Origin: Candidatus Auribacterota bacterium
GTDB taxonomy: Bacteria > Auribacterota > JAFGBW01 > JAFGJP01
Assembly: GCA_023144635.1 (NCBI GenBank)
Contig: JAGLFH010000052.1
Span: forward strand, 1-64,000
Reading direction: 5' to 3'
Length of the DNA: 64,000 bases
Below the pieces are notes generated by a model. It was given only the letters and a program-made list of their open reading frames with translations, had not been told where the DNA came from and did no database searches. Positions 19,794 through 28,447 of this stretch are shown here, one piece after another. The position numbers and the translations under genes were made by a program. Each line of letters starts with the position of its first letter. Position 1 is the first letter of the stretch.

Positions 19794-22373
19794 ATGAATA
19801 TGAGCGAGATTATACGAAAAATCCTTGATAATACAAGCATCCTCAAAGAAAAACCCGCTTTTTATTACTATGAAAACGAAATGGAAAAGGTTTTTACGTA
19901 TAATGATCTTAATAATCTTATAAAAGCTTTTTCTAAAAAAATACAAGGCCTTGAAATACAATCAAAAAAAAATGTTATTATTGTTGGAAACAATTCTCCT
20001 TATTGGCCTGCTGCATATTTAAGTGCCCATGTAAACGGGTTTAGTGTTGTTCATGGCGATGTCTTTTTTACTTCTCAAGAATTTGATGTGATAGAAAAAT
20101 TTACAGAACCAGCATTTATAATCTGTGAAAGGTCATTTTCATCATTTTTCAGCAGCGATATTAAAAAAATATATTTTGAAGATATTAAGATTGAGTCAGA
20201 AGATCCGGATCCGGATATAATACCACTTCGCAAAGATCAGCCGATGTCTATTATTTTTACTTCCGGAACAACGGGGGACCCGAAAGGAGTGATGTTGAGT
20301 GAAGAGAATCTCCTTTCTAACATAAATACCTTATCATCAATGAACGGGCTTATAACATCAAGGGATAGAATAATTTCAGTTCTACCGTTTCACCATGTGT
20401 ATCCTTTTGCATGTACTGTTCTTGCACCGCTTTATTTTGGAGCATCACTTATTTTACCAAAATCTATGAAAGGTGAAGATGTTTTTGGGGCTATAAAAAA
20501 GTATAAAGGTACGATTTTGATTGCTGTACCAAGACTTCTTGAGCTTTTTTCAAATTCTATCTTTAAGAAAGCGAAGGAATCCAGCTGGATAAAAAGAAAG
20601 ATGTTCGGTTTGTTTTTTAAAATATCAAAAATATTCAATTCGCATGGTATAAATGCAGGAAAAATACTTTTTAGTACGATCCATAAAAATTTTACTGATT
20701 TTAGATTCTTTTCATGCGGCGGAGCGCGCCTTGATTCTGATCTTCAAAAAGAGCTTAACTGCTTAGGATTTAACATAGTAGAAGCATACGGCCTTACAGA
20801 GACAGCTCCTATTGCTGCGATCAATTCCTTTAAGAATCCTGTGGTAGGATCCTGCGGAAAAGCTGCCAAAGGTGTTTCAATAAAAATATTGCCGATAGGG
20901 CTTTTAAAGGATCATGGCGAAATATGTATAAAAGGCCCTAATGTGATGATGGGATATTTAAATAAGCAGGCGGAGACCCGAAAAGCAATAACTGACGGAT
21001 GGTTCCATTCAGGGGATATTGGATATATTGATAAATGCGGAAATGTTTTTATTACAGGACGTAAAAAAGAGATCATAGTCCTTTCGAATGGCAAGAACAT
21101 ATATCCTGAAGAACTTGAAAAACAATATATTAAATCAGAAAAGATAAAGGAACTTTGTATTATGCTTTTCCATGGTGAAAAGAATACTTATCTTACAGCA
21201 GTCGTTTTTCCCGATAAAGAGTATATTGTTAAAAATAAAATAGTAGATGTTTATCAGGAAATCAAATTTGAGATAGAAAACTTGTCAGAAAAACTTCCTG
21301 CCCATAAGCGAGTTAATAGGATAGAGATAGTTGAGAATGAACTTCCAAAAACATCACTTGGTAAGTTCAGACGTTATAAAATAGAAGAGATCATTAAAGA
21401 AAAGGAAATGCGTAATGTAGAAAAAGTTGCAGGCGTTTTTGTAGAAGATGAAGATGCTTTTCTGCATTTTGTAAGAAATTGCCTAAAATTTAAAGGTCCA
21501 TTAAATTATGCAGATAATCTTGAAACAGACCTTGGTTTTGATTCTCTTGGAAAATTAGAATTTTATTCCCTTCTTGAAAAAAGATTTAATTTTAAAATAG
21601 ATGATAGAATTGTAGGAAATATTTTTACTCTGAATGATATAAGGTCTTTGCTTCCCTCTAAGCTTAAGTCAAATGATGACTTTAAAAAAACAACTTTAAG
21701 TGATGCATTAAAAACAGCCCCCGTTGTTCCTTTTAAAGACCAGATATATGCTGACAAAAATATGTTATTTACGATCTTAAGATTTATTTTTTATATTATT
21801 TCAAAAATTATTTTAAAATGTTTATTTAGAATAAAATTAACAGGAAAAGAAAATCTTTTAGGTCTTAAAAGTCCGTTTATAATAGCTCCGAACCATAATT
21901 CTTTTGTCGATGGTTTTGTTATGTATGCTATGCTGCCTTTTGGTATTATCAGTAATTCTTTTTTTATTTCTCTCCCAAAATATTTTGATTCTTTTCCTAT
22001 ATCACTTTTCAGGAAGATATTTAGAGTGGTTCTTACAGGTACACATGATACTACAATTGATTCTCTAAAAATATCTTATGCAATGCTTAAAAAGGGAATG
22101 ATATTGTGTGTCTTTCCAGAAGGAAAGCGATCTTTAAACGGTGTTGTAGATAAAGCAAAAAAAGGTATCGGACACGTTGCTGAGCTTACCATGTCTCCTA
22201 TAATACCAGTTTACATAAGCGGAACAGAAAAGCTTTATTCAAGAAAAAATCCTGGACTTCATATGTCTTGTATAAAGATACATATTTTTGAACAGATAAA
22301 AATAAAAAAAGATCATGATATCCTTTTAAAGTGGCAGGAGACTTTAAGTGATTATGGTGAGAAGGAAAAATAG
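19794..22373 (+). CDS. trifunctional acyl-ligase / acyl carrier / acyltransferase fusion
   Basis: The 859-residue product combines three domains. Residues 1 to about 535 are an AMP-forming acyl-CoA/acyl-ACP synthetase with IIFTSGTTGDPKGVML (about 150), EAYGLTETAP (about 345), and the C-terminal hinge GRKKEIIVLSNGKNIYPEE. Residues about 550-625 are an acyl carrier domain with DLGFDSLGKLEF, where Ser584 would carry phosphopantetheine. Residues about 680-859 are a PlsC-type acyltransferase with NHNSFVD (His701/Asp706) and FPEGKRS (about 772). It could activate a free fatty acid, hold it on its own carrier and transfer it to a lysophospholipid or other acceptor, similar to Aas but with a built-in ACP. 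A following small gene is spaced by one base, so they are probably co-expressed. Met at 19800 is an alternative start. Confidence 0.85.
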   Translation: MNMSEIIRKILDNTSILKEKPAFYYYENEMEKVFTYNDLNNLIKAFSKKIQGLEIQSKKNVIIVGNNSPYWPAAYLSAHVNGFSVVHGDVFFTSQEFDVIEKFTEPAFIICERSFSSFFSSDIKKIYFEDIKIESEDPDPDIIPLRKDQPMSIIFTSGTTGDPKGVMLSEENLLSNINTLSSMNGLITSRDRIISVLPFHHVYPFACTVLAPLYFGASLILPKSMKGEDVFGAIKKYKGTILIAVPRLLELFSNSIFKKAKESSWIKRKMFGLFFKISKIFNSHGINAGKILFSTIHKNFTDFRFFSCGGARLDSDLQKELNCLGFNIVEAYGLTETAPIAAINSFKNPVVGSCGKAAKGVSIKILPIGLLKDHGEICIKGPNVMMGYLNKQAETRKAITDGWFHSGDIGYIDKCGNVFITGRKKEIIVLSNGKNIYPEELEKQYIKSEKIKELCIMLFHGEKNTYLTAVVFPDKEYIVKNKIVDVYQEIKFEIENLSEKLPAHKRVNRIEIVENELPKTSLGKFRRYKIEEIIKEKEMRNVEKVAGVFVEDEDAFLHFVRNCLKFKGPLNYADNLETDLGFDSLGKLEFYSLLEKRFNFKIDDRIVGNIFTLNDIRSLLPSKLKSNDDFKKTTLSDALKTAPVVPFKDQIYADKNMLFTILRFIFYIISKIILKCLFRIKLTGKENLLGLKSPFIIAPNHNSFVDGFVMYAMLPFGIISNSFFISLPKYFDSFPISLFRKIFRVVLTGTHDTTIDSLKISYAMLKKGMILCVFPEGKRSLNGVVDKAKKGIGHVAELTMSPIIPVYISGTEKLYSRKNPGLHMSCIKIHIFEQIKIKKDHDILLKWQETLSDYGEKEK

Positions 22374-22374
22374 T

Positions 22375-22821
22375 ATGAAAAATATTATAAAAGTAATAAT
22401 AGGCGTGTTGGTAATTTGGTTGGCTATACATTTTATTTATCCTTATTTTTTGTCAGATGAAACAAAAATAAGAAAAATAATTGCTGAGACATCGGAAAGG
22501 ACTGCCGGAAAAGATATTTTCCGCTTTATGAAACATTTTCATGATGATTATAAAGATGATTCAGCACTTTCTAAGGGTGATATTCAGGGAATAGCTCTTC
22601 GCATTTTTAAGATGTATGAAAAAATTGAAGTAACATGCGATATAAAAAAAATTGTTATTAAGGGAAAAAAAGCGCATATACTGCTTGATCTTTCAGTAAT
22701 CGTCCCCACAAAAAAAGGTGATACAGACCTTATTTTTATTGCAAGAGAAACAAACGCTTTTAATGTAAAAATGAAAAAAAAAGAAAAGGGCTGGATGTTT
22801 TTGGAAAGTGAAAAACCTTAA
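22375..22821 (+). CDS. hypothetical membrane-anchored protein
   Basis: Starting at the ATG one base after the preceding stop, with GAGAAGGA as a plausible ribosome site, the product has 148 residues. Residues 2-22 form an N-terminal membrane anchor; the rest is a soluble lysine-rich domain with alternating predicted strands and helices, resembling the small NTF2-like fold. That resemblance is only an impression. Translational coupling to the acyl-ligase fusion suggests a role in the same envelope-lipid task, but no motif shows it. Confidence 0.6.
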   Translation: MKNIIKVIIGVLVIWLAIHFIYPYFLSDETKIRKIIAETSERTAGKDIFRFMKHFHDDYKDDSALSKGDIQGIALRIFKMYEKIEVTCDIKKIVIKGKKAHILLDLSVIVPTKKGDTDLIFIARETNAFNVKMKKKEKGWMFLESEKP

Positions 22822-22895
22822 ACGTGGCTTCGCAGAAAAGCACGGATATGCATGGAACAAAGCAAAAAAGAGGAAGCAGATTTAACCTAATACTT

Positions 22896-23012
22896 TCCTA
22901 CAAAGGAATATACTGGCTATATATGTCCTTTAACGAACAGAAGGACAAGAGTAGAAAGATAAAAAAATATTTGAAACAGTTTAAAAAACTATCTAACTAG
23001 AGACCTGACCCC
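22896..23012 (+). pseudogene. 3' remnant of a RAYT transposase with its right-end repeat
   Basis: The frame ending at TAG 22998-23000 encodes about 35 residues (YKGIYWLY..., ending KKLSN) nearly identical to the last residues of the intact transposase at 34599-35558. It is followed by the same 26-base end sequence, AACTATCTAACTAGAGACCT continuing with GACCCC (22987-23012). Everything 5' of this is absent, so it is a decayed copy of the same element. Confidence 0.8.
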
Positions 23013-23038
23013 ATTCTCCACCATTCTCCATTTTTGTC

Positions 23039-23143
23039 GGGAAAGAAGCTCTTCGTTTGGTTAGAGAATCCGGTCATTTCAGACTTGAAGTTGAGATCAG
23101 AAAAAGATTAGAGGATTTTCAGATAATAGAACCCGGAAGATGA
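23039..23143 (+). pseudogene. possible gene fragment of unknown origin
   Basis: Directly after the transposase remnant, an open frame without a start encodes 34 residues (GKEALRLVRESGHF..., ending IIEPGR) before TGA. The mixed charged/hydrophobic composition looks protein-like rather than random. I do not recognise the parent gene. It may be the tail of a gene disrupted by the element. Confidence 0.3.
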
Positions 23144-23301
23144 AAAGCAGAAGATAGAAGATAAAAAGTGTAATATATTAAATTAGAGATAAAGACAAAA
23201 AGAGTGTCCCTGTTTTCTCTTAGAAAATGTTATCGACTCATATCGTTGATAATAATATAATTGTTAATGACGGAGTTTATATTTATGGAGGTAACGGTAT
23301 A

Positions 23302-23724
23302 ATGTTTAAAAACATGACAACAAAAAAAACAATAATCGTTTATGAGTTAGTGGGATTTTTAATTGTTATAGTTTTATTATGGCTGGATGAAATATTTGAT
23401 ATCCCTCACAATTTATTGGGTGCTACAGCAACACCGATAAACTGGGTTGAAAGTATTTTTGAAACGGTTATCGTTCTTGTTTTTTGTGCATTTGTAACTT
23501 TTTTTTCATGGCAATCTTTAAAACGTATTAAATATTTGGAACGTTTTTTATTTGTCTGTTCTTTTTGCAAAAAAATTCGTTTTGAAAAGGAATGGATTCC
23601 TATTGAAGATTATATAAGAGAACATTCGGAGTCAGAATTTTCTCATAGTTTATGCCCTGAGTGTGCTAAAAAGCATTATGGGAATTTCTTAAAAAACGAA
23701 GAAAGCATAACGATTAACAAATAA
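23302..23724 (+). CDS. two-span membrane protein with a Cys4 HxK-associated domain
   Basis: The start at 23302 follows TGGAGGT by ten bases and gives 140 residues; the upstream in-frame ATG at 23227 lacks this site. Two membrane spans (about 10-28 and 48-68) are followed by VCSFCKKIRFEKEWIPIEDY and then SHSLCPECAKKHY. This CxxCKK...W...EYI...SHxxCPECxKK pattern is a conserved tail often attached to response regulators and PAS/GAF sensor proteins, with two CxxC pairs likely binding metal. Here it stands on its own behind a membrane anchor, 360 bases ahead of a PAS histidine kinase on the same strand. A signalling role is plausible, but no output domain is visible. Confidence 0.6.
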   Translation: MFKNMTTKKTIIVYELVGFLIVIVLLWLDEIFDIPHNLLGATATPINWVESIFETVIVLVFCAFVTFFSWQSLKRIKYLERFLFVCSFCKKIRFEKEWIPIEDYIREHSESEFSHSLCPECAKKHYGNFLKNEESITINK

Positions 23725-24088
23725 ATCAATTAAATATCTTTGAAATATTTTATTAATTCAAATCTATTTAAAGCAACTTTTGCTGGGCAGTACTGATGTA
23801 ATGTTATGTATGGGACGTTGGTGCAACAACAAGTTTAGTAGAAGAAGTGTGAAGGACAATATAATAGCTTGCTGTGGGCTATGAATCCACTCTCTGGATA
23901 AAGCTCGGAGATCTTTGGGCTAAATTTGCATAAATATTGTTTTTTGCAGCTGTATAAGTTATAAATGATTAATGGGGATTAAATTACTTAGGGCTGGTTT
24001 TTACTATTCTGTTGCTTTGATTCTATAGAGAAATCAAGGTAAGCCCATAAGAACTTTGTATTTAGTTTATTCCAGGAGACGATACAAG
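23725..24088. other. intergenic region, no gene recognised
   Basis: About 360 bases between the Cys4 membrane protein and the histidine kinase. No promoter hexamers, RNA fold or known repeat could be supported. A CCAGGAGACG ribosome site lies at the right end before the kinase ATG at 24089. Confidence 0.4.
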
Positions 24089-26818
24089 ATGAAAGACCAA
24101 CTTTTAAATGAATTGGAAGAAATGCGTCAAAAGTTTTCTGAATTGGAAACATCAAGAATTAGGCATAGACAAGCGGAAGAGGAACTTCGGGAGACGCGTG
24201 ACTATCTGGAAAATCTGATCAACTATACAAATGCTCCTTTTATTGTCTGGGACACGGAGTTTAAGATTACCCGTTTCAACCATGCTTTTGAGCGTCTTAC
24301 AGGCTATACATCCGATGAAATCATTGGTCAAAAATTGGACATACTTTTTTCTGAAAAAAGCCGGGATGAGTCACTAAGCAAGATCAAACGTACCTTGAGT
24401 GGTGAATACTGGGAGTCAGAGGAAATCCCGATTCTTCGCCAGGATGGAGATGTCCGGGTGGTACTCTGGAACTCAGCAAATATCTATGCTGGAGACGGCG
24501 TCAGTCTTTTAGCCATCATAGCCCAGGGACAGGACATCACTGAGCGAAAGCAGGCGGAAGAGGAACTTTGGGAGACGCGTGACTATCTGGAAAATCTGAT
24601 TAATTATACAAATGCTCCTTTTATTGTCTGGGACACGGAGTTTAAGATTACCCGTTTCAACCATGCTTTTGAGCGTCTTACGGGCCATACATCCGATGAA
24701 ATCATTGGCCAAAAATTGGACATGCTTTTTCCTGAAAAAAGCCGGGATGAGTCACTAAGCAAGATCAAACGTACCCTGAGTGGTGAATACTGGGAGTCAG
24801 TGGAAATCCCGATTCTCCGTAAATATGGAAATGTCCGGGTAGCACTCTGGAACTCGGCGAATATCTATGCTGCAGACGGCACTACTCTTTTAGCCACCAT
24901 AGCCCAAGGGCAGGACATCACGGAGCGAAAGCAGACGGAAGAGGAACTAAAGCAATCTGAAGAAAAATTTCGATCAATTCTTAATAGCATGACTGATTAT
25001 TGCTATATTGTTTCTAAAGATTTTAAAATAGAATTTATGAATAAAGCAATAATTGAAAAGTTTGGCGATAAAACCGGCGACATGTGTTATAAGAGTTTTT
25101 TTGATAGAGAATCTCCCTGTCCCTGGACCAAATTAGCAAATGTTCAGAAAGGAGAAATCGTGAGGTGGGAACATTATTCATCAAAATTGAATGGCACCTT
25201 TGACATAATTGATTCACCACTCATAAATAAAGACGGAACGATTTCCAAGCTGGGAATATGGCGGAATATCACCGAGAGAAAACAGGCGGAAGAGGCTCTG
25301 GCTGCAGAAAAAGAACGCCTTAATGTTACTCTTCGAAGTATTGGAGATGGAGTCATTACTACTAACACAGAAGGAAAAATTGTTTTAGTTAATAAAGTTG
25401 CTGAAGATTTAACCGGTTGGTCACAACAAGAGGCTATGGGGAAATATCTTCATGAAGTGTTCAATATTATTAACGAAAAAACCCGTAAAAAATGTGAAAA
25501 CCCTGTTGAAAAAGTCCTGAAAATTGGTGGAATAGTTGGACTTGCCAATCATACAGCCCTTGTTGCCAGGGATGGCACAGAGAGGATTATTGCTGATAGC
25601 GGAGCCCCTATCAGAGATAAGGATAGCAAAATTATTGGTGTGGTTTTGGTATTTCGAGACATTAGTGAAAAGAAAAAAATGGAAGAAGCTTCTATAAGGG
25701 CACAAAAGCTTGAATCCATAGGAATTTTTGCTGGTGGCATAGCCCACGATTTTAATAATATTCTAACAGCAGTTTTAGCTAATATTAGTCTTGCAAAGAT
25801 GTATACTAAACCTGAAGAAGATATTTTTGAAATATTGATAGATGCAGAAAAAGCATCCGTTATGGCAAAAGGTTTAAATCAGCAATTACTCACTTTTTCT
25901 AAAGGTGGCACACCTGTTAAAAAAACAGCTTCTCTTGCGGAAGTAGTTAAAAATTCAGCATGTTTGCCATTAAGAGGTTCTAATATACGGTGTGAGTTTT
26001 CTGTTTCTGATGATCTTTGGCCAGCTGAAATTGATGAAGGACAAATAAGTCAAGTTATAAATAATCTTATCCTTAATGCTGAACAGGCCATGCCTGAAGG
26101 CGGAAAAATCAAAGTGTGTATTGAAAATGCAACTGTAACATCAGAAGATATTTTACATCCTGAAGAAGAAAAGTACGTGAAGATATCCATACATGACCAG
26201 GGGGGTGGCATACCAGAGGAGCATCTTCAGAAAATATTTGACCCGTATTTCACGACTAAACAAAAAGGAAGCGGACTTGGACTTGCTGCTTCCTATTCTA
26301 TTATTAAAAAACATGATGGGTTAATTAATGTTGAATCCGAAGTGGGAGTTGGAACAATTTTTTATATATATTTACCTGCGTCTGAGAAAGAAATTTTAAC
26401 TTATGATAAAGCTTCTAATAAGGTTCTAAAGGGAAAAGGGAAGATCCTTGTTATGGATGATGAAGCTCTTCTTCGGGATGTTTGTGGCAAGATGCTCAAT
26501 TATCTTGGCTATGAGGTCGAAGTAAGCAGAAACGGCGCTGAAACAATTAAACTGTATAAAAAAGCTAAAAAAATCGGTCGTCCATTTAATGCTGTGATTA
26601 TAGATTTGACTATACCTGGCGCAATGGGTGGAAAGGAAGCGATAAAGAGGCTTATAAAAATTGATCCTGAGATTAAAGCTATTGTATCAAGTGGGTACTC
26701 CAATGATCCAATAATGTCTAATTATAAGAAATACGGATTTAAAGGTATTATTGCTAAACCATATAAAATTGAAGAAATGAGTAAAATACTATATGAATTG
26801 ACAGTAGATGTCCAATAG
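24089..26818 (+). CDS. hybrid sensor histidine kinase with four PAS domains and a receiver
   Basis: A soluble 909-residue kinase. The start at 24089 follows CCAGGAGA; an upstream ATG at 24056 has no such site. After a short coiled coil come PAS1 and PAS2 (residues 29-155 and 156-282), which are near-identical 127-residue units, then two divergent PAS domains (about 285-400 and 405-535). The phosphoacceptor is His553 in GGIAHDFNNILTA. The ATPase domain has NNLILNAEQAMP, HDQGGGIPEEHLQKIF and GSGLGLAASYSIIKKHDG. The C-terminal receiver carries VMDDE, the phospho-accepting Asp839 in IIDLTIPG, and AKPY with the conserved lysine. No membrane span is present, so it probably senses a cytoplasmic redox or small-molecule signal. 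No partner regulator is adjacent. Confidence 0.92.
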   Translation: MKDQLLNELEEMRQKFSELETSRIRHRQAEEELRETRDYLENLINYTNAPFIVWDTEFKITRFNHAFERLTGYTSDEIIGQKLDILFSEKSRDESLSKIKRTLSGEYWESEEIPILRQDGDVRVVLWNSANIYAGDGVSLLAIIAQGQDITERKQAEEELWETRDYLENLINYTNAPFIVWDTEFKITRFNHAFERLTGHTSDEIIGQKLDMLFPEKSRDESLSKIKRTLSGEYWESVEIPILRKYGNVRVALWNSANIYAADGTTLLATIAQGQDITERKQTEEELKQSEEKFRSILNSMTDYCYIVSKDFKIEFMNKAIIEKFGDKTGDMCYKSFFDRESPCPWTKLANVQKGEIVRWEHYSSKLNGTFDIIDSPLINKDGTISKLGIWRNITERKQAEEALAAEKERLNVTLRSIGDGVITTNTEGKIVLVNKVAEDLTGWSQQEAMGKYLHEVFNIINEKTRKKCENPVEKVLKIGGIVGLANHTALVARDGTERIIADSGAPIRDKDSKIIGVVLVFRDISEKKKMEEASIRAQKLESIGIFAGGIAHDFNNILTAVLANISLAKMYTKPEEDIFEILIDAEKASVMAKGLNQQLLTFSKGGTPVKKTASLAEVVKNSACLPLRGSNIRCEFSVSDDLWPAEIDEGQISQVINNLILNAEQAMPEGGKIKVCIENATVTSEDILHPEEEKYVKISIHDQGGGIPEEHLQKIFDPYFTTKQKGSGLGLAASYSIIKKHDGLINVESEVGVGTIFYIYLPASEKEILTYDKASNKVLKGKGKILVMDDEALLRDVCGKMLNYLGYEVEVSRNGAETIKLYKKAKKIGRPFNAVIIDLTIPGAMGGKEAIKRLIKIDPEIKAIVSSGYSNDPIMSNYKKYGFKGIIAKPYKIEEMSKILYELTVDVQ
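24173..24934 (+). repeat. in-gene tandem duplication of a 381-bp PAS unit
   Basis: Two 381-base units (24173-24553 and 24554-24934) encode PAS domains differing at only a few residues (for example GYTSDE against GHTSDE and DILFSE against DMLFPE). Identity is also high at silent positions, so the duplication is recent or maintained by gene conversion. Confidence 0.85.
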
Positions 26819-26867
26819 AGGGGGTAGCCCTTGAAATGCGAAAAAAAATGGGGTCTGTGTAAAAATG

Positions 26868-26900
26868 GTGTCAGGGCTCTAGTTGGATAGTTATTACTGA
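26868..26900 (+). repeat. degenerate left end of a RAYT element
   Basis: The sequence GTCAGGGCTCTAGTTGGATA with its following GTTATTACT resembles the left-end repeat of the intact element (34479-34510), with a few substitutions. It precedes the truncated transposase gene at 26951, as the intact repeat precedes its own. Confidence 0.6.
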
Positions 26901-26950
26901 AATATATAGAGACGGAGGCCAAGAGTCCATTAACTATACTGCTATTTCTT

Positions 26951-27874
26951 CGGAGAAATATATTTAATACCGATCAGGACAGAGAGAAGCTTCTTGAATA
27001 TTTAGCGCTTTCCCAAGATATATATGGTGTTGAAATATACGGATTTGTTTTGATGTCAAATCATTTTCATCTTCTTGTAATGACTCCAAAGTCCAATCTT
27101 TCGGAATTCATGCGTCATTTCAATATCAGCTACACAGCTTATTTTAATAGACGACACAGGAGATGTGGAAGTCTTTATCAGGGAAGATATAAAAGCTTAT
27201 TAGTCGAGGAAGATTTATATTTGAACAAACTGATTCATTATATTCATTTAAATCCTGTAATGATAAAAAACAAAAGGAATCAAAATAGTAAAGATAAGCT
27301 TCAATATATAAAAAGCTATAGATGGAGTACTCTACCAGGATATCTAAACAAGAAGAAAAGATGTAATTTTGTGAGTTATGATTATGTTCTGAAAATGTAT
27401 GGTGGAACAAATAAGAAAGGGATACAGATATTTCTTAAAGAGATGACATACAGCTTATTAGGAAAAGAGGTATTTGATATAAAAAAGGAAACAATAGGTC
27501 AGGCATTTTTAACAAGCAAGGAATTTGCAAAAGTAGTAATAAAAAAAATTGATAAAGTCAATGAACGAGAAGTTACTCAGACTAAACTGATAGCCAGAGA
27601 GGTTTTACCAGATAAGATTATAGATGAAACCTGTCGGGCAATAGGTATTACGTTTGAAAATATTAAAAAGTTAAGGGGTGTATATTTGTGGATTTTAATG
27701 GATATGTTATATCGTTTTGGCAGAATAAGCCAAGTTGATATAGGTAAGCTTTTAAATAGAGATTACAGTACTGTTAGTGTTAGCAGGAAAAGATTACGGA
27801 AAAAGATTGAGAATGATAAAACTATAGCAACATTATATAGAAAAATAGTTACTATGCTAGAAAGTCAAGAATAA
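26951..27874 (+). pseudogene. REP-associated tyrosine (Y1, HUH) transposase, 5' end decayed
   Basis: In-frame homology starts about 26951 (RRNIFNTDQDREKLL) upstream of the first ATG at 27050. The conserved YHI..RGN first strand of the family is missing or frameshifted, so the gene is probably dead. The retained part has the HUH motif GFVLMSNHFHLLV, LYQGRYKSLL with the presumed catalytic tyrosine, and YIHLNPV. The C-terminal region (about 190-270) contains a DnaA domain IV-like helix-turn-helix, ISQVDIGKLLNRDYSTVSVSRKR. Y1 transposases mobilise short hairpin repeats as single strands. This copy differs from the 34.6-kb one in sequence and C-terminal domain but has a related left-end sequence. 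Confidence 0.75.
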
Positions 27875-27881
27875 AGATTTG

Positions 27882-27966
27882 ACCCCAATTCCACATTACC
27901 AATTGCCACCCCAATTCCACATTACACCAATTCCACAATTACCAATTCCACCAATTCCAATTGCCA
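27882..27966. repeat. short tandem tract of CCAATTCCA units
   Basis: The region after the transposase remnant is built of repeated CCAATTCCAC / ATTACC / AATTGCC words, giving low-complexity direct repeats. It begins with GACCCC, as the right end of the other RAYT element does. It may be the degenerated right end of the element. Confidence 0.5.
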
Positions 27967-28070
27967 ACCGGCGCGCATTTTGTAAGCCAATGAGTTACAA
28001 ACGAGTGTGGTAGAATTGTGGCAAAAATAATCTAAAACCTGAGTCTTTGCACTTCTATTCTTATCAAACA

Positions 28071-28098
28071 TTGACAAAGTTTTGAAAAATTCTATAAT
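28071..28098 (+). promoter_or_regulatory. promoter of the metE riboswitch operon
   Basis: TTGACA (28071-28076) and TATAAT (28093-28098) are separated by 16 bases, a consensus sigma70 promoter. The expected start near 28105 lies just ahead of the riboswitch. Confidence 0.7.
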
Positions 28099-28124
28099 AT
28101 AATATTTCTGTTTGATATATGTTC

Positions 28125-28425
28125 TTTAAAAATAAAATCTGTATGGTTTTCTAAAGAGATTAATAGGGAATCCGGTGTGAATCCGGAGCGGACCCGCCAC
28201 TGTCATCGGGAGCGAAACTTTTGAATTATGCCACTGTCATTCATTGATGGGAAGGTAAAGGAAGTAGTTAGCCCGAGAGCCAGGAGACCTGCCATATGGA
28301 ATAATGATCAGGCCTCGCGGAAAGGGTCTCGATTATTAAAGGCATTTTTTATAGTGCTGTAGAGGCGTTCAAGTAAGACGGGTGCAGGCCCTCTATTCCT
28401 TCGGGAGTAGAGGGCCTTTTTTTTT
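28125..28425 (+). ncRNA. cobalamin riboswitch with terminator controlling metE
   Basis: The leader contains the AdoCbl aptamer landmarks in order: GGGAATCCGGTGTGAATCCG (28167-28186), the GCCACTGTCAT box, GGGAAGGTAAAGGAAG, and the B12 box GCCCGAGAGCCAGGAGACCT (28271-28290) followed by GCCA. The expression platform ends in a 14-bp terminator with a TTCG loop (28386-28417) and a T-run to 28425. B12 would therefore stop transcription of the B12-independent methionine synthase, the expected logic. Confidence 0.92.
28386..28425 (+). terminator. riboswitch terminator before metE
   Basis: AGGCCCTCTATTCC pairs with GGAGTAGAGGGCCT (one T-G pair) around a TTCG tetraloop and is followed by nine T. This is a textbook intrinsic terminator, 22 bases upstream of the metE start codon. 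Confidence 0.88.
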
Positions 28426-28447
28426 AAAAACAAACACAGGAGGCAAA

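Noticed and set aside
27050..27874. Intact transposase starting at ATG 27050
   Set aside because: In-frame homology continues upstream of that ATG and the conserved first motif is degraded, so it is a decayed gene.
27882..27966. CRISPR-like array
   Set aside because: Units are about 9-16 bases and irregular, with no spacers of constant length and no cas genes in the window.
28382..28447. Upstream start for metE
   Set aside because: It falls within the riboswitch terminator hairpin. CAGGAGGC before 28448 and the family N-terminus fit the later start.
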